From Scilla litardierei (lineage: Eukaryota > Streptophyta > Magnoliopsida > Asparagales > Asparagaceae), in the NCBI GenBank assembly GCA_030789695.1, contig CM061142.1:150061266-150125265 (forward strand): DNA of 64,000 nucleotides, written 5' to 3'. The notes beneath the pieces are model-generated. The model did no database searches, was not told the DNA's origin, and saw only the letters and a list, made by a program, of their open reading frames with translations. Shown piece by piece: positions 19,725 through 31,653 of the stretch. Position 1 is the first letter of the stretch; every line of letters begins with the position of its first letter. A program made the position numbers and the translations under genes.

Positions 19725-22700
19725 ATGTCTACCGCTTCTAAGAACATTGTCGCCGAGCTTAACAAAGGTGAGAAGCTCAACGGCGACAATTATAAACTTT
19801 GGTCAATAAAAATCCAATATGTTTTGGAGGAGGAAGATGTGCTTGAAACACTCCAAAACGTAATGGAAGAACCTGAGTTGGGCAATACGGCCCAACACAA
19901 GAGGGACCGAGAAGCTTATGAGACTTGGACTCGAAAGAACAAAATAGCATGTATTACGTTATTGTCCGCAATGGACAATGACATAATGCGTCTATTTCGG
20001 GAATTCGACCTAGCCAAAGACATATGGTCTGGGCTAGAAATAAAGTTTGGTGGAACTTCGGTCACCAAACTCCGCTCCTTAAATATTCAATTTGATTCGT
20101 ACAAAATGCGGCGAGATCAATCTATGAAAAAGCATCTCCGCCACATGGCGAATCTCATAGCTGAATTGAAAGATGCGGGTCTTACACTGTCTGACGAACA
20201 GCAGATCCAAGCAATCATTCGTTCACTCCCAGATAGCTGGGATAACATGAAAATGCACCTCACTCATAATGAGTGCATTAAAACGTTAAGCGATGTATCC
20301 AAACATCTCGAACTCGAGGAAGAGCGGATTCAAGCCGCAAAACCTAGTGCCGAAGTGCATATGGCCGCTAGTTCCTCACATGGAGGAAAGAAGCGGAAGG
20401 ATAAACGCTTAAGGTTTATGAACGAACGAAAGCAAGAACCGGAAACCTCAAAGAAGACTAAGAACAAAAAGTGGCAAAAGAATGTGCACTCAAAGAAGAA
20501 AAACTTGAAGAAGATCAAGTGCTTTAAGTGCAACAAGTACGGTCTCTTCGCCCGTACGTGTACGGATGGAAGTGATAAGGTAACTTGTAGGGCTAGTTAC
20601 ATATGTGTTTCTAGTTCCATGTTTCTTGCTGAATCTAACTATTTTTGGTTGATTGATTCAGGGGCCACAGACCACGTAGCGAAGGACAGAAGGTTCTTCG
20701 TAGAGTATCGAAGGATAACTCAAGGAACAAAGTGGATATACGTCGGCAACAACACTCATGTTGAAGTCAAGGGCGTCGGAACATGCAAGCTAGTTCTCGA
20801 CAACGGCCAGACTCTATTATTGCACGACGTCCTCTTTGCTCCAGATATTCGAAGGAATATCGTATTTGTGGTCATGTTAATGTCTTTAGGTTATGAATGG
20901 AGGTTCTATGAACAAAATGTTGACCTTGTTTGTAATAGTTCTTTAGTTGGGTCGGGTAATGTTTGTAATGGATTGATAGTTTTAAACACTATGTATGATG
21001 ATTCTTCTTCTATTAATGAAAGTTTCCATTTGACAAATGCTTCTAATTCTGAATCTGAGATCATTTGTTGGCATGCAAAACTTGGTCACATTGGACCAAC
21101 TAGAATGGATAGACTTGCCAAAAGTGGCTTGCTATCTAATGTTTCAAAAAGTTGAAATGTCAACTTGCGAACATTGTCTTGTAGGGAAAACTTGTCGCAA
21201 GCCTTTTGGAACTGGCACAAGGGCCGAAGTTCCATTACAGCTTATCCATTCGGACATTTGCGGTCCAATGAATGTTAAGACAAGACGCGGGAAGTCCTAT
21301 TTCATCACCTTCATTGATGACTTCACCCGTTTCGGTCACATTTATTTGATTTCCCACAAATATGAAGCTTTACCTTGCTTCAAAAACTATATGAGTTTAG
21401 TGGAAAATCAACTAGATCGCAAGATAAAGGTCTTGCGAACCGATCGGGGTGGAGAATATCAATCAACGAGTTTTAAGGAACTCTGTGATGAAAAAGGCAT
21501 AGTTCATCAAATAACTATGCTTTATACTCCTCAACAAAACGGTGTTGCGGAAAGAAGAAATAGGACATTGATGGAAATGGTCCGATCAATGATGTCTCAG
21601 GCAAATTTGCCCATCACCTTTTGGGGTGATGCATTATTGACGGCAGCATTCATCTTAAACCGTGTACCCTCGAAGTCGGTAAGTTCTACTCCTTATGAGT
21701 TGTGGAACAATAGAACTCCAGACTTAAGCATTCTAAAACCTTGGGTTGTGCCTCTTACGCACATTTATCCTCTCACAAATATGGCAAACTTGGGCCACGT
21801 AGGAGGAAGTGTATCTTCATCCGATACGCTAAAAACTCCAAAGGATATGTTTTCGTCGGTCAAGAGGACAATGTGGGTCTAATAGAATTTGAATCGAGGA
21901 ATGTTGTCTTCTTGGAAAACGAGTTTCCAAGACAGGGTGAGATAAGTCAAGACTTATCCTTGTTTGAGACTTGGGATCAAGAAGGATCGGAACGTTCGAG
22001 TGGGAGAATTCTTGGTGAAGAGGAAAATGACCCTCATACTTCACCTATGGATGATACGAACGATACCAATCCTATTCCGAGTGGGAGTGATGTCATTCCA
22101 AGTGGGAGTGATCAAACTCAAGCAAGACGTAGTAATCGAACGAGGCTAACACCTCTGAGATTTGAGGATGAATTTCCTCAAACATTCATGACATTACTAC
22201 AAGATGATGACGAACCTGCAAATTTCAAACAGGCCGTCACATGCCCTGCTAAAGATAAATGGATAGCGGTGATGGAAGAAGAACTTCAATCCATGAAAAC
22301 AAACCAAGTCTGGGACTTGGTTGATTTACCTAAGGGACGTAGAGCCATTGGGAACAAGTGGGTTCTCAAAATCAAGCATAAGGCTGATGGCTCCATCGAG
22401 AAATATAAAGCTCGCCTTGTTGCGAAAGGTTTCACGCAACAGGAAGGAATAGGCCACGAAGAGACTTTCTCTCCTGTCGTGCGTTTTACCTCCAATAAGC
22501 AAAGGCGAGGGTCTATGTTTGAAAATGTGTCCCAAAGATCCAAAAGAAAAGAAAGCTATGGAAAAGGTTCCATATTCCAGTGCTGTCGGGAGTCTAATGT
22601 ACGCCATGATGTGTACCAGACCGGACATTTGCTATGCTGTTGGTATGGTAAGCCGTTACCAATCCAACCCAGGACAGGCACACTGGAAAGCGGTGAAGAG

Positions 22701-23152
22701 GATATTAAGGTACCTCAAAGGGACTGCGGACTATGCGTTGTGCTATCAAGGCAATACCTTGAGACTCGAAGGCTATACCGATGCTGATTGGGCAGGTGAT
22801 CTCAACGAGCGAAGATCTACCTCAGGCTTTGTTTTCTTGCTCGGGAATGGTGTAATATCCTGGAGCAGCAAGAAGCAAACCTGCATCGCCCTATCAACCA
22901 TGGAAGCCGAATTTGTAGTATTCAGCATGTCGGTCTAAGAAGCTATTTGGCTTAGGAAATTCTTAGACAGGCTGACGGATGCCACTGACTCGAGCACTGT
23001 TCCTATATACAGTGATAGTCAAGCTTCGATTGCCTATGTCAAAGATCCTAAATTTCATTGTAAGACCAAACACATTGATATTCGATTCAAGTTTGCGAAG
23101 GACTATGACAAACGGAAGGAAGTAGACATATGATACATATCCACGCATAAAA
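19725..23152 (+). pseudogene. copia-2 gag-pol, broken
   Basis: The gag ATG is at 19725, and the open frame runs to 21155. Gag core has the zinc knuckle CFKCNKYGLFARTC, in which the conserved His is Leu. A protease-like motif (LIDSGATDHV) and GAG-pre-integrase follow. A frameshift near 21140 leads to integrase, where the D, D, E residues are visible in IHSDICGP, RTDRGGEY and GVAERRNR. A second frameshift near 21740 precedes the start of reverse transcriptase (KWVLKIKHKADG...ETFSPVVRF). About 22490 there is a junction that jumps to the C-terminal part (VGSLMYAMMCTRPDI), removing roughly 200-250 residues including the YxDD site. RNase H (TDADWAGD, STMEAEF) has a stop at 22936-22938 and another near 23130. 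It cannot encode a working polyprotein. Confidence 0.88.
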
Positions 23153-24294
23153 TGATAGCGGATCCCCTTACTAAGGCGATCCCCAGAGATGTGTTTTTCA
23201 AACACTTATCATCTATGGGAATGCGTAGGTGCTGAGCTGTATCATGTAATATTTCCCATGTCTATAGAAGATCAAAGTTTAATAAAAAGAAGAAGTTTTT
23301 TTATATATATTGCATACAAGTTTCTTACAAATGATTTTATATACATTTGTGTTTAACTCTCAGCTATTTTATTGTGTGTATGTCAGACAGATTAAGGTTG
23401 GCTCTCTCACATGAGCAACCGCCTTATCTTATCAGATGGATAAGATAGAGATGAGACTAGTTTAAAGTCAAAATCATTATACAAATGATTTAGAGTCGTG
23501 ACTTAAACAAGATAGTCGAAAGAAAGATCTGCATCATATGGATGCTTACAAAAGATTTGAGATCTGTATCACAAGGATATTTAAAAGAGATCTCATAGGA
23601 TTTTTTAAATCCTATCTGTCTTATGCAGGATGAGAGTCCGGGAATATTTCATGGGTAGTAAGGGGACTCAAAAGATAGGCACTGTGGTGTCTGATCTTTC
23701 ATCCGTACAACATCATTAAGACATACTCTCCCTGGGAAAGGAGTGATGTTGTAATACGTGTTCATACCACGTATGCATTTCGACCACTGAGTTAGTAGCA
23801 ATAGTGTTTGCTATTATGTGAGACTCAAAGGCCATATGTGTCTTAACTCTTACCCTCAAGGACTCCAATTGGTTCCTTTAGATTTGACGAGATGATCGCT
23901 ATCTTAGCGTGTTGCTAATGGGCTATGATAATTCGGCTCGGCGGGGCACGTTAGAAAAGCGAATCAAGTCAAGATCAGAAGGTTTGCAAGAAGAGGAAGA
24001 TTGATTTCATATTCGCATTTGGACTTTAATGATTCAAAGCTGGCCAGCCAATTGTGATCCAGATGGGATTCAATTGTTGAATATAAAGTATAAGAAATGT
24101 GAAGAAATAATCTAGGGTAAAGCATGCGTTGAACTACTCAACTTTGCACCTTCGAGGTCGTTGTGTATCTCTAACAAGTGCACAACAACAGACTCTACGC
24201 GCATGATGGTCGCACGGTCTATTTCTCGGTATGATAGATGAAAGAACTAAGAGAAAGACGTTCTCTTACAATCCCCTCAAGTGTGAGTGGGAGA
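23153..24294 (+). other. copia-2 3' untranslated region and PPT
   Basis: RNase H-tail remnants (DPLTKAIPRDVFFKHL-like) extend to about 23235. Non-coding sequence follows. GTGAGTGGGAGA (about 24283-24294) touches the 3' LTR and is the polypurine tract. I see nothing else in it. Confidence 0.65.
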
Positions 24295-24900
24295 TGTTGG
24301 ATATGGATGACGTTTGTACACCCTTGTAGGGGATGTACGAGGGAATACAGACCACGAACGTCGCGTACACAAAGTCGTGTGCAAAGGGAATCTGTTCCCT
24401 TGCGGAGAGGATCTCTAGATTAGTGGGAAAGTCGCATTATATATGCATAAGTGCATGCGACATATGGCTAATAAAGGGGGAATATCTTAAGCTTATGTTG
24501 TACCATGCATATGGTACAACTTAAGCTTATAATGTGCCATGTATGATGGTACACTTTAGTTAAATTGTTCCAAAGGAACAATTACTCCTAAAATAACTAC
24601 CTTGGGGGCTCTAAGTAAGACCCAAGGCTTAGCCATTTCCTTACACTTTTGCATGGTATTCTTGCCTTGCATTTCATTCTAGCGAAGCTCTGCCGAGATC
24701 CTTCCTCTCTCTTTATCCAAGTTCTTAATCTAAAAGTAGAGATTTAGATTGTGGATTTAGTAGCCTTACTCCGTTCGTGAGAAGACTCCATCCGTCGTGG
24801 CGAATCCGAAGGCGAAGTTCCGAGACTACCGTGCCGCATACGCAAGCGTAAGTATCAACTTCATTTATCGATCCTAACGCTGTTTTGACAGGATCCAACA
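24295..24900 (+). repeat. copia-2 3' LTR
   Basis: 606 bp, the same length as the 5' LTR, with about ten substitutions including those that destroy the TATA box. It ends GGATCCAACA before the TSD GTTAC. Confidence 0.93.
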
Positions 24901-24905
24901 GTTAC

Positions 24906-25138
24906 CTCAGCTTTTCATCTCACTGGTCATAAGTAGGTATCCAAAATTGTTAATACATTCTATCTCATATATTTCTGATTCATCTTCATATGTTTTTAAC
25001 TCTGTCAAGCTTGGTAAAAATTTCTTCATTTACCGAGTTGAATTTCCCATGATCATAGACATATGCCTACTACATAAACATATGCATTTGCTCGTGTACA
25101 TGCATATGGTAAACATAATCAAAATAACAGTATGCTTG
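24906..25138. other. hAT interior between copia-2 and LARD-1
   Basis: AT-rich, intron-like DNA of the hAT with no assignable gene. It ends with GCTTG (25134-25138), the left TSD of LARD-1. Confidence 0.5.
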
Positions 25139-28100
25139 TGTCACGCCCCGCTTCCCAAAAGATTGAGCAGCGAGGCATGGCCAGCCCGCATGGACTAGAG
25201 CCGCTGAGGCTCGGGGTCCAATAAGCGTCCATGGCAAGTTATTATGCGGAGGGGAGGTCCGATCAAATGATTTAGCATGAAACAATAGAAATAGCAATAA
25301 AGAGATATTATTCAAACGCAAAAGGTAACCAACAAAGAGTTTAACATAAAGACTAAAACTGTACGTACCGGAGGCAACTAAAGAGTAAAGAGTCTGCGGG
25401 GGATCCTCATGTTGTGGCAGCCCTGACAAGTCCGAGACATGTGCAAAACACATGTCAGCAACGAACTAATGAGACCATAAGTTAATGCAGTTATACAATT
25501 CTAGCAGTTCTGAATGGAATTTAAAAGACAACTACACAGGCAGTTCTAGAAAGCAGGAAACAAGTAATGGTTATTCTAATCGATCTGCTAGGGGTGTCCA
25601 TCTAGTCAGATCGTCTAAGAGTTGTTCATGTAGTTCTATCAATCTGCCAGGGGTGTCCATCTGGTCAGATTGTCCAAGTCTAGAAAAGGTCAAACGACCG
25701 GAATGCATCCCTGCGAAGCAAACAGGAGTGCACCAACTGCGACACGAAGACAAAGCCTAAGGACTCAAGCTGCGTAGGCGGAGGGGAGCTACCCCCCAGG
25801 CCCAGCTAGACTCTTTTGTCCTACCCCACCCGCGAGTCGTTTGTGTTATGGACACGAGCCAACAAACGCACCATCTAGACACGAGACAAGACAAGGATCA
25901 CGAATGATACGGTGTATCATACCGGAGCGCACCAGTCACGAGTGAACCAAAGCTGGGGAGCACCAGTTCTCAATGGTCACCCCCGTCGTCGATCCGAAAC
26001 AAATCATTAATCATGAATGATACTACGTATCATACCGGAGCGCACCAGTCACGGGTGAGCCAAAGCTGGGGAGCACCAGTTCTCAATGGTCACCCCCGTC
26101 ATCGATTAACTATCCATAAGTGAGACATTCCTGGACGAGCCAGCAACGTTCCACAAGTCCGTAAGCGAGTCGTCTCTGGCTAGCCAGCAGACGCTCCACA
26201 AGAGTAGTGCCAACCTCCGTATAGGAGAGGCACACGCCTGTGATCTTCTACAAAGTTCCACATAACTACAATGTCCGGCTTATTAATTAGCATGTGAGGT
26301 TCAAGTTGCATTTTAAAAGTGGGTTCGAGCAGAAAGTAACATGTGATCATTTTCAAGTATTTTGCAGAAATAAATCTAGCAGTTCTAACATCAATTCTAG
26401 AAAAGTATAAAAGCAGTAACTAAAGTCTCATTCCTTGCCTGAAAGATTCCGGCAAGGATGTAGTCCAGCAGGGTCTGGGTCAACCAACGGATCTACGGAA
26501 CATGTACGATAATCCTATCATCACAAACATGCACTCTAACATCCACAGGCAACGATATAACATAAGTCAGATTAACTGGGCCCGCTTTGGGTCACCAGAC
26601 CTACAGTCCCAATTTAAGTTATCTTCATTAGTGAATTGTCCAACACAATAAGATTATAGTTTTTCTTATTAACATGCGGGTGTGGGTTCCTACAGGGCAG
26701 ATCTTACCTCAACACGACGCGAGAGCTACTCTGACGTCGGGTAGCGACGCCAGGGGTTGGATTCCTGTAATGTGTAAGGTAACGACGTCGACTCAGAAAC
26801 GGTAACGGGTCGCGAAGAAAACGTACTATATCTGTGACATCGGAAGTGCGATAATAGGTTAGAGACGTTCTAAAGTAATAACATTATAGTCTAGCAAATA
26901 TAATTAACGTATACTAGTATATCTATACCTAGTGACTAACACTAAATAATTAATTTATACATGGTAGTACCTATAATGAAAGTCTAGAAACACTGTCACG
27001 TCTATGAACCAATCTATGGTACATGCAGAGGTAACATCTATGGTTAGAGGGGGGTACAACAACTAGCATATAATCACTATTCTTACACCATCCCATAGTA
27101 TAAACTGTAATAAAACACACACCTATTTATAGTATTCTATATCAAATGTAAGATGTATCCACTCACAGTCTTCATGAACACCGAACTGCCATGGAGTTGT
27201 GCGGCCACTGCGGAGTTCTAAGAGCCCGGCAAGTAGGGGAAAGGTCGGAAAACACCGGGGGCCGGAGCTCTTGAATGAGGGGAGGAGAAGAGCTTCGCAT
27301 AGGAGATGGCCGCGGATACAAGGAGGATGAGGCGCTCACGGGGGCCGCTGGGCGCTAGAAGAGCGCCGGAGGAACGCTGCGGAGGGGTCACACGAGCTGC
27401 AGCATGACGAACGAGGGTTGCGCTGCGTGGGCATGGGCGTCGCTGGGCGGCGCGGTTGCCGGAGATCGGGATGGGGTGTGTCGCCATGAGTAGAGAGGGA
27501 GAGGGGGTTACGCCGACGGGGTTCGCTGGTGCTTGGCGACACCGGTGCAGTGCTGGGCTGCCGCACGGAGGAGAGGTGCTGGAGCGCCGCCGTCGGAGGG
27601 CGCTGTGGCGGATACGACGGACAGGCGGCCTCGGGTTCTGGGTCGGAGGAGGAGTCCGACGGGAGGGCCGGTGGGGCTAGGTTGGAGAGGGGCGGAGGGT
27701 CGGTGATGGGGAGGTAATGCACGAGGAGATTCGCGCAATCCGAGAGGGGAGGAGGAGTGTTTACGGCGCTGGGGAAAGAGAACTCGTGAAGAAGAGAATA
27801 GATGTAGGCGGCTGTGTGTAGGGAGGAGAAAGCTAGGTTAAAATTTTAATAAAACTCTAAGGTCTATTAAAAGAGGGCCAAGTCAGTCACGTGGGGGCTA
27901 GGTCAGGCTGTTAATGGGCTTGTGTGAAACGTGGGTAGGCTTTTAGGGCAGTTGGGTAGGGTTTTAGGTTAAAGAATGATTTAGTAAGTATTAAAAAAAA
28001 CCCAAATTGAAACCCCTCTCTCTCTACCAGGGTACATGCGGCCAAGGTAGTAAAATGGGTTGGGTTAACATATTATGGATGATTAATATTAATAATGATC

Positions 28101-28745
28101 ACATTAGGGGATAGGAGCTATTAAACTTGGGGTTACGTCAATATTAGATTGGGCAAAAAGTGAAATTGGGTCAAACGGTGTCCAAAAATTGTGAAATAAA
28201 TACTGAGGTGACCGGGACGATGAGAGAAGGAAGACAGAGAAGAAGGATCACAATTTTGACGACGAGAAACGAAATTAAAAAATAGAAAAGCCTTACGACA
28301 AAAGTGAAAATCGTGACGTCTCTTCTAACAAGGTCAAACCGTGGAAGAACGACCCGTGAAATGACGTTCCAACTTAACACCAAAATTTTAATACTCCCAG
28401 AGAGAGTCACAACGGCATACCACACTATAGGATTCGGTTACGGACAAAGTCTAAAATAAATACGTGCACGAACAAGGCTACGTGCACGTAAGGCGTAAAA
28501 AGGGTACGGGGTCCAAAGGCGACTGTAATCCCAAGTTGGGCGCACGTCGGGGTTGGCTTGGGTTGACACGTGTTCCCTAGTCGGGCACGAGTCACGGAGG
28601 CTATCTATAGGTTCAAGCAAGGTTCTAGTGTCCTACTGCGTGCACAGACGACATCTGCTGTGCACACAGACCAAATCACCTTACGCACAGACCTAATTGT
28701 TGTGCACACACAAAATTCAAATTGGTCCGAAAACAGGCCGTTACA
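25139..28745 (-). repeat. LARD-1 LTR, left copy (3' LTR of a minus-strand element)
   Basis: It holds two hairpins with matching base changes (25582-25612, 25641-25671) and a ~117-bp tandem duplication with ATGATAC...GTATCAT palindromes (about 25880-26105). There is also a GC-rich block (about 27200-27730) open in several frames on both strands, with Pro/Ser-rich translations that I do not accept as genes. The minus-strand end ...GGGGCGTGACA is at 25139. Confidence 0.9.
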
Positions 28746-28758
28746 TCCTACCCACCTT
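28746..28758 (-). other. LARD-1 polypurine tract
   Basis: On the minus strand AAGGTGGGTAGGA is directly followed by the LTR start TGTAACGG. LARD-2 has AAGGTGGGGAGGA at the same place (55480-55468). Confidence 0.75.
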
Positions 28759-31628
28759 AGAATAAAGTCCGTCCTCGGACTTTCTAAATATAAATATATC
28801 AAGTCACTCTAGTAGCTATCCCAATCATATCACATTATAATTCAAACCCGATATACTCACTACAAGTGCTTACATATGCACTAGGTAGTCAAGCAGTAAC
28901 ACTACCAACATGCTTATATATACGCCCATTCTAAACTTACACTTATCATAGTCAGTCAAATTCGTACACGAACTTCAATCATTCATATAATCACGTACAT
29001 CCCTATATGACCATTAAACACTTATTACATACCAAGGTGCACATACTCACAACAATCAAATAGTACACGCCAGCAAATACCATCGTAATACTCCACTTTT
29101 AGATAACTACTTACGAACAAAACAATAAGGATACACTACTCCCTATAACTCCTAGTGTACATCCAATGCCAACATATCAACACAAGTAACCACACCACTC
29201 AATATTAAATCATGTTATTATATCTAAGATACATTTACCGCTACTATAATTTCGCAATTATATAGTCATTCAAATGAATGCAAATATTTCACCATATATT
29301 CACATCACATACGGTCCTATAATTATATTCACGACACGCCACACATACCATAGTCATCAATACCTATAGCTAAGCACATACTTACCCGTGCATGGTGCAC
29401 ACCCATACACGCTAACGTTTCATTCACGCATACCAATCGTACCATTATATAACTAGCACATCTACACACCTAGTTTAGCTAGCACACATACGTTCATACA
29501 GGCAAGTTCTTAGTAATTAACTATACCACAAGACCAACACCTATAACTATATACTGGTATAGCGACCCACAATCATGTGCGTAGCACGACCAGGCACAAA
29601 CACTCCTATCACTATACATACATCAAACATCGCTATATGCAAACTTCAGACAAACATAATAATATACTTAGAGTATACCCACTCAAGCTTGAGTGAGACT
29701 CGAAACGTATATCAGAATATTCTCTATACGTAACACGGTATCTATACATATACCAATACCACCCCAATATATATACGTCTACCAACATAACCACATACTA
29801 TAATATCAATCACTATATTTAGTCAGGTCACACTCACATAATTAAATCACTTTACATACCATAATAATAGTACAGACCTCAGCACACGTATAATTATAAT
29901 ACCTTCCCTAATAGATGCATTCACCATATAGTCACATACACATAGAACATATGTTCACACCATGACCTAATACCTATAATTAGTATACCAACACATCTAC
30001 ACATTCATAGTTAAGACATACAATAATCGTGTATACCCCGAGGTACACACACAACATCCCGCAAGGGCAAACAATACCAAACAAAATTTATAACCCTATT
30101 ACCGTACGTATATCACACATATTCATATAGTAAGCACATACCTACGTACGAGCACACGCCCACACATACTAACATATAGACCAAATAATAAGGATGCACA
30201 TTTAACCATAAGTACCATAGCATCATTATATCTAATATACACACAATTTTACCAACATATTATTTCAACCATTATTAAGCATCTCCAATTACATACACCC
30301 CCAGTAGATATTCCAACACCAACTCTTATACACACAGACATCCCTAGAGTGGTTTTAGCTTTCCACACACATATTATCTTACATAAGTATCTATACTTAT
30401 TCATGTACTATATACACATAATCATTACATTCATCGCAATACACATATTCCATTATTCATCCATAAGCCCACATATACCTAAGTGATAATACTAAGCATG
30501 CCCGACAATGATATATATATTCACACGAGTCAGGTAATCCTCCTTATGGATCTACGGGGAAGGCAGAACAAATACAAGGCTCTAATGTGCAGACACTTCC
30601 AATATTTGACATCTAGGGTGGTTAAACAACTCCTAACTAACCAGCACTAATTGGCTGATCCCAATCATTATAAACACCAATAAAACTTCCAACTCAAAAG
30701 CCCGTTCATGAGAACCTGTTATAATAATCCTGTTGTTTTCCGCTTCAATCGGTTCTTGGCATCGGCTGCCTCTAGGAATCTCTAAAGTGAAACTACCCAC
30801 CAATTCTAGATTTTTTTTGGGCGTCAGACTTACTTACGATTTCCTTTTTAATCCAAACAACCAAGTCAATCTACTAACTCTTTACCATATTTCCCGATCA
30901 TTGAGCACTCGCAAAACCAAACATGCTCACTTGACTTGATTCAGAATTTTCATTGGTCACTAAAACTGCTAGTCATTGTTGGCTTTAATCCATCCACATG
31001 ATTCTGGAGAAATCATCGCCTTTCACCATTTCGTAAACTGCAACTGGGATCCAGTGATCGGTACGCACTCGGTGCGTATTCGCACGGTCGACTTTGAAAC
31101 TCCCATGACATTCTCAAGATCCTTAATTCCTTTAAATCACTGCGTCCAAAACAGATCATGTTGTCGGTCTTATACAATCCATCATAATATCAATCTCGTC
31201 ATCACATTATCACTCTGAATCTCCAGGTTATACTATTGCTACTCTGCTTATATATAAATATGCTCCTAATATCCATTGCATAACATTTCACTTGATCGAT
31301 GTAGGTCCACGCCTTTGGTCGTTAAGACAAGACTTCTAATCACCACACTTCTATCACGAGCAGCATACTAAGAGTCGATTTCATTCCCTCGATTCAATGT
31401 TCTCACTTCCACGGTTCCTTGTCAAGCCGAGAATCCAACCTTATAACTATCCAATGTGTTAGAAATACATCACTTAAACATCATCTTATTCCTGCATTCT
31501 CACTCAAAACCAAACTAGAGGGGGCCAAGGAACTAGTCTTAACCTAACTAACTTATGTTAGACTCGAATATTGTTGGTTGTTTGAATAGTTACTGCAACA
31601 CTATTGTTTCGATAAATCATTCGATCAA
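28759..31628 (-). other. LARD-1 internal domain, non-coding and G-poor on the plus strand
   Basis: No gag or pol motif in any frame. From about 28800 to 30530 the plus strand is strikingly poor in G and made of A/C/T words such as CACATAC and TATACC. The domain is clearly related to 55481-57230 of LARD-2 (for example around 'acaagtgcttacatatgcactaggtagtc' versus 55576 onward). The rest (30530-31628) is unassigned. Confidence 0.75.
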
Positions 31629-31646
31629 GACCTGCATGGGCCACCA
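31629..31646 (-). other. LARD-1 primer-binding site, apparently for tRNA-Ile
   Basis: The plus strand reads GACCTGCATGGGCCACCA seven bases from the LTR. ACCTGCATGGGCCACCA fits, from memory, the 3' end of plant tRNA-Ile(AAU), whose acceptor stem begins GGCCCAT. The same 18 bases occur in LARD-2 at 58977-58994. Confidence 0.6.
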
Positions 31647-31653
31647 CAAAAAC

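Larger units (their letters stand above)
17374..24900 (+). mobile_element. copia-2: defective Ty1/copia retrotransposon
   Basis: 7527 bp with two 606-bp LTRs, TSD GTTAC (17369-17373 and 24901-24905), a tRNA-iMet primer-binding site, a 1.7-kb leader, one degraded gag-pol and a PPT. About ten LTR differences are visible by eye (about 1.6%), so it is slightly older than copia-1. It is inserted in the hAT. The reverse transcriptase core is deleted and the frame is broken several times, so any movement would need helper proteins. I do not assign a lineage. Confidence 0.92.

Noticed and set aside
31629..31646. Possible tRNA gene fragment.
   Set aside because: Only the 3' end matches; the position next to an LTR in two elements fits a primer-binding site.
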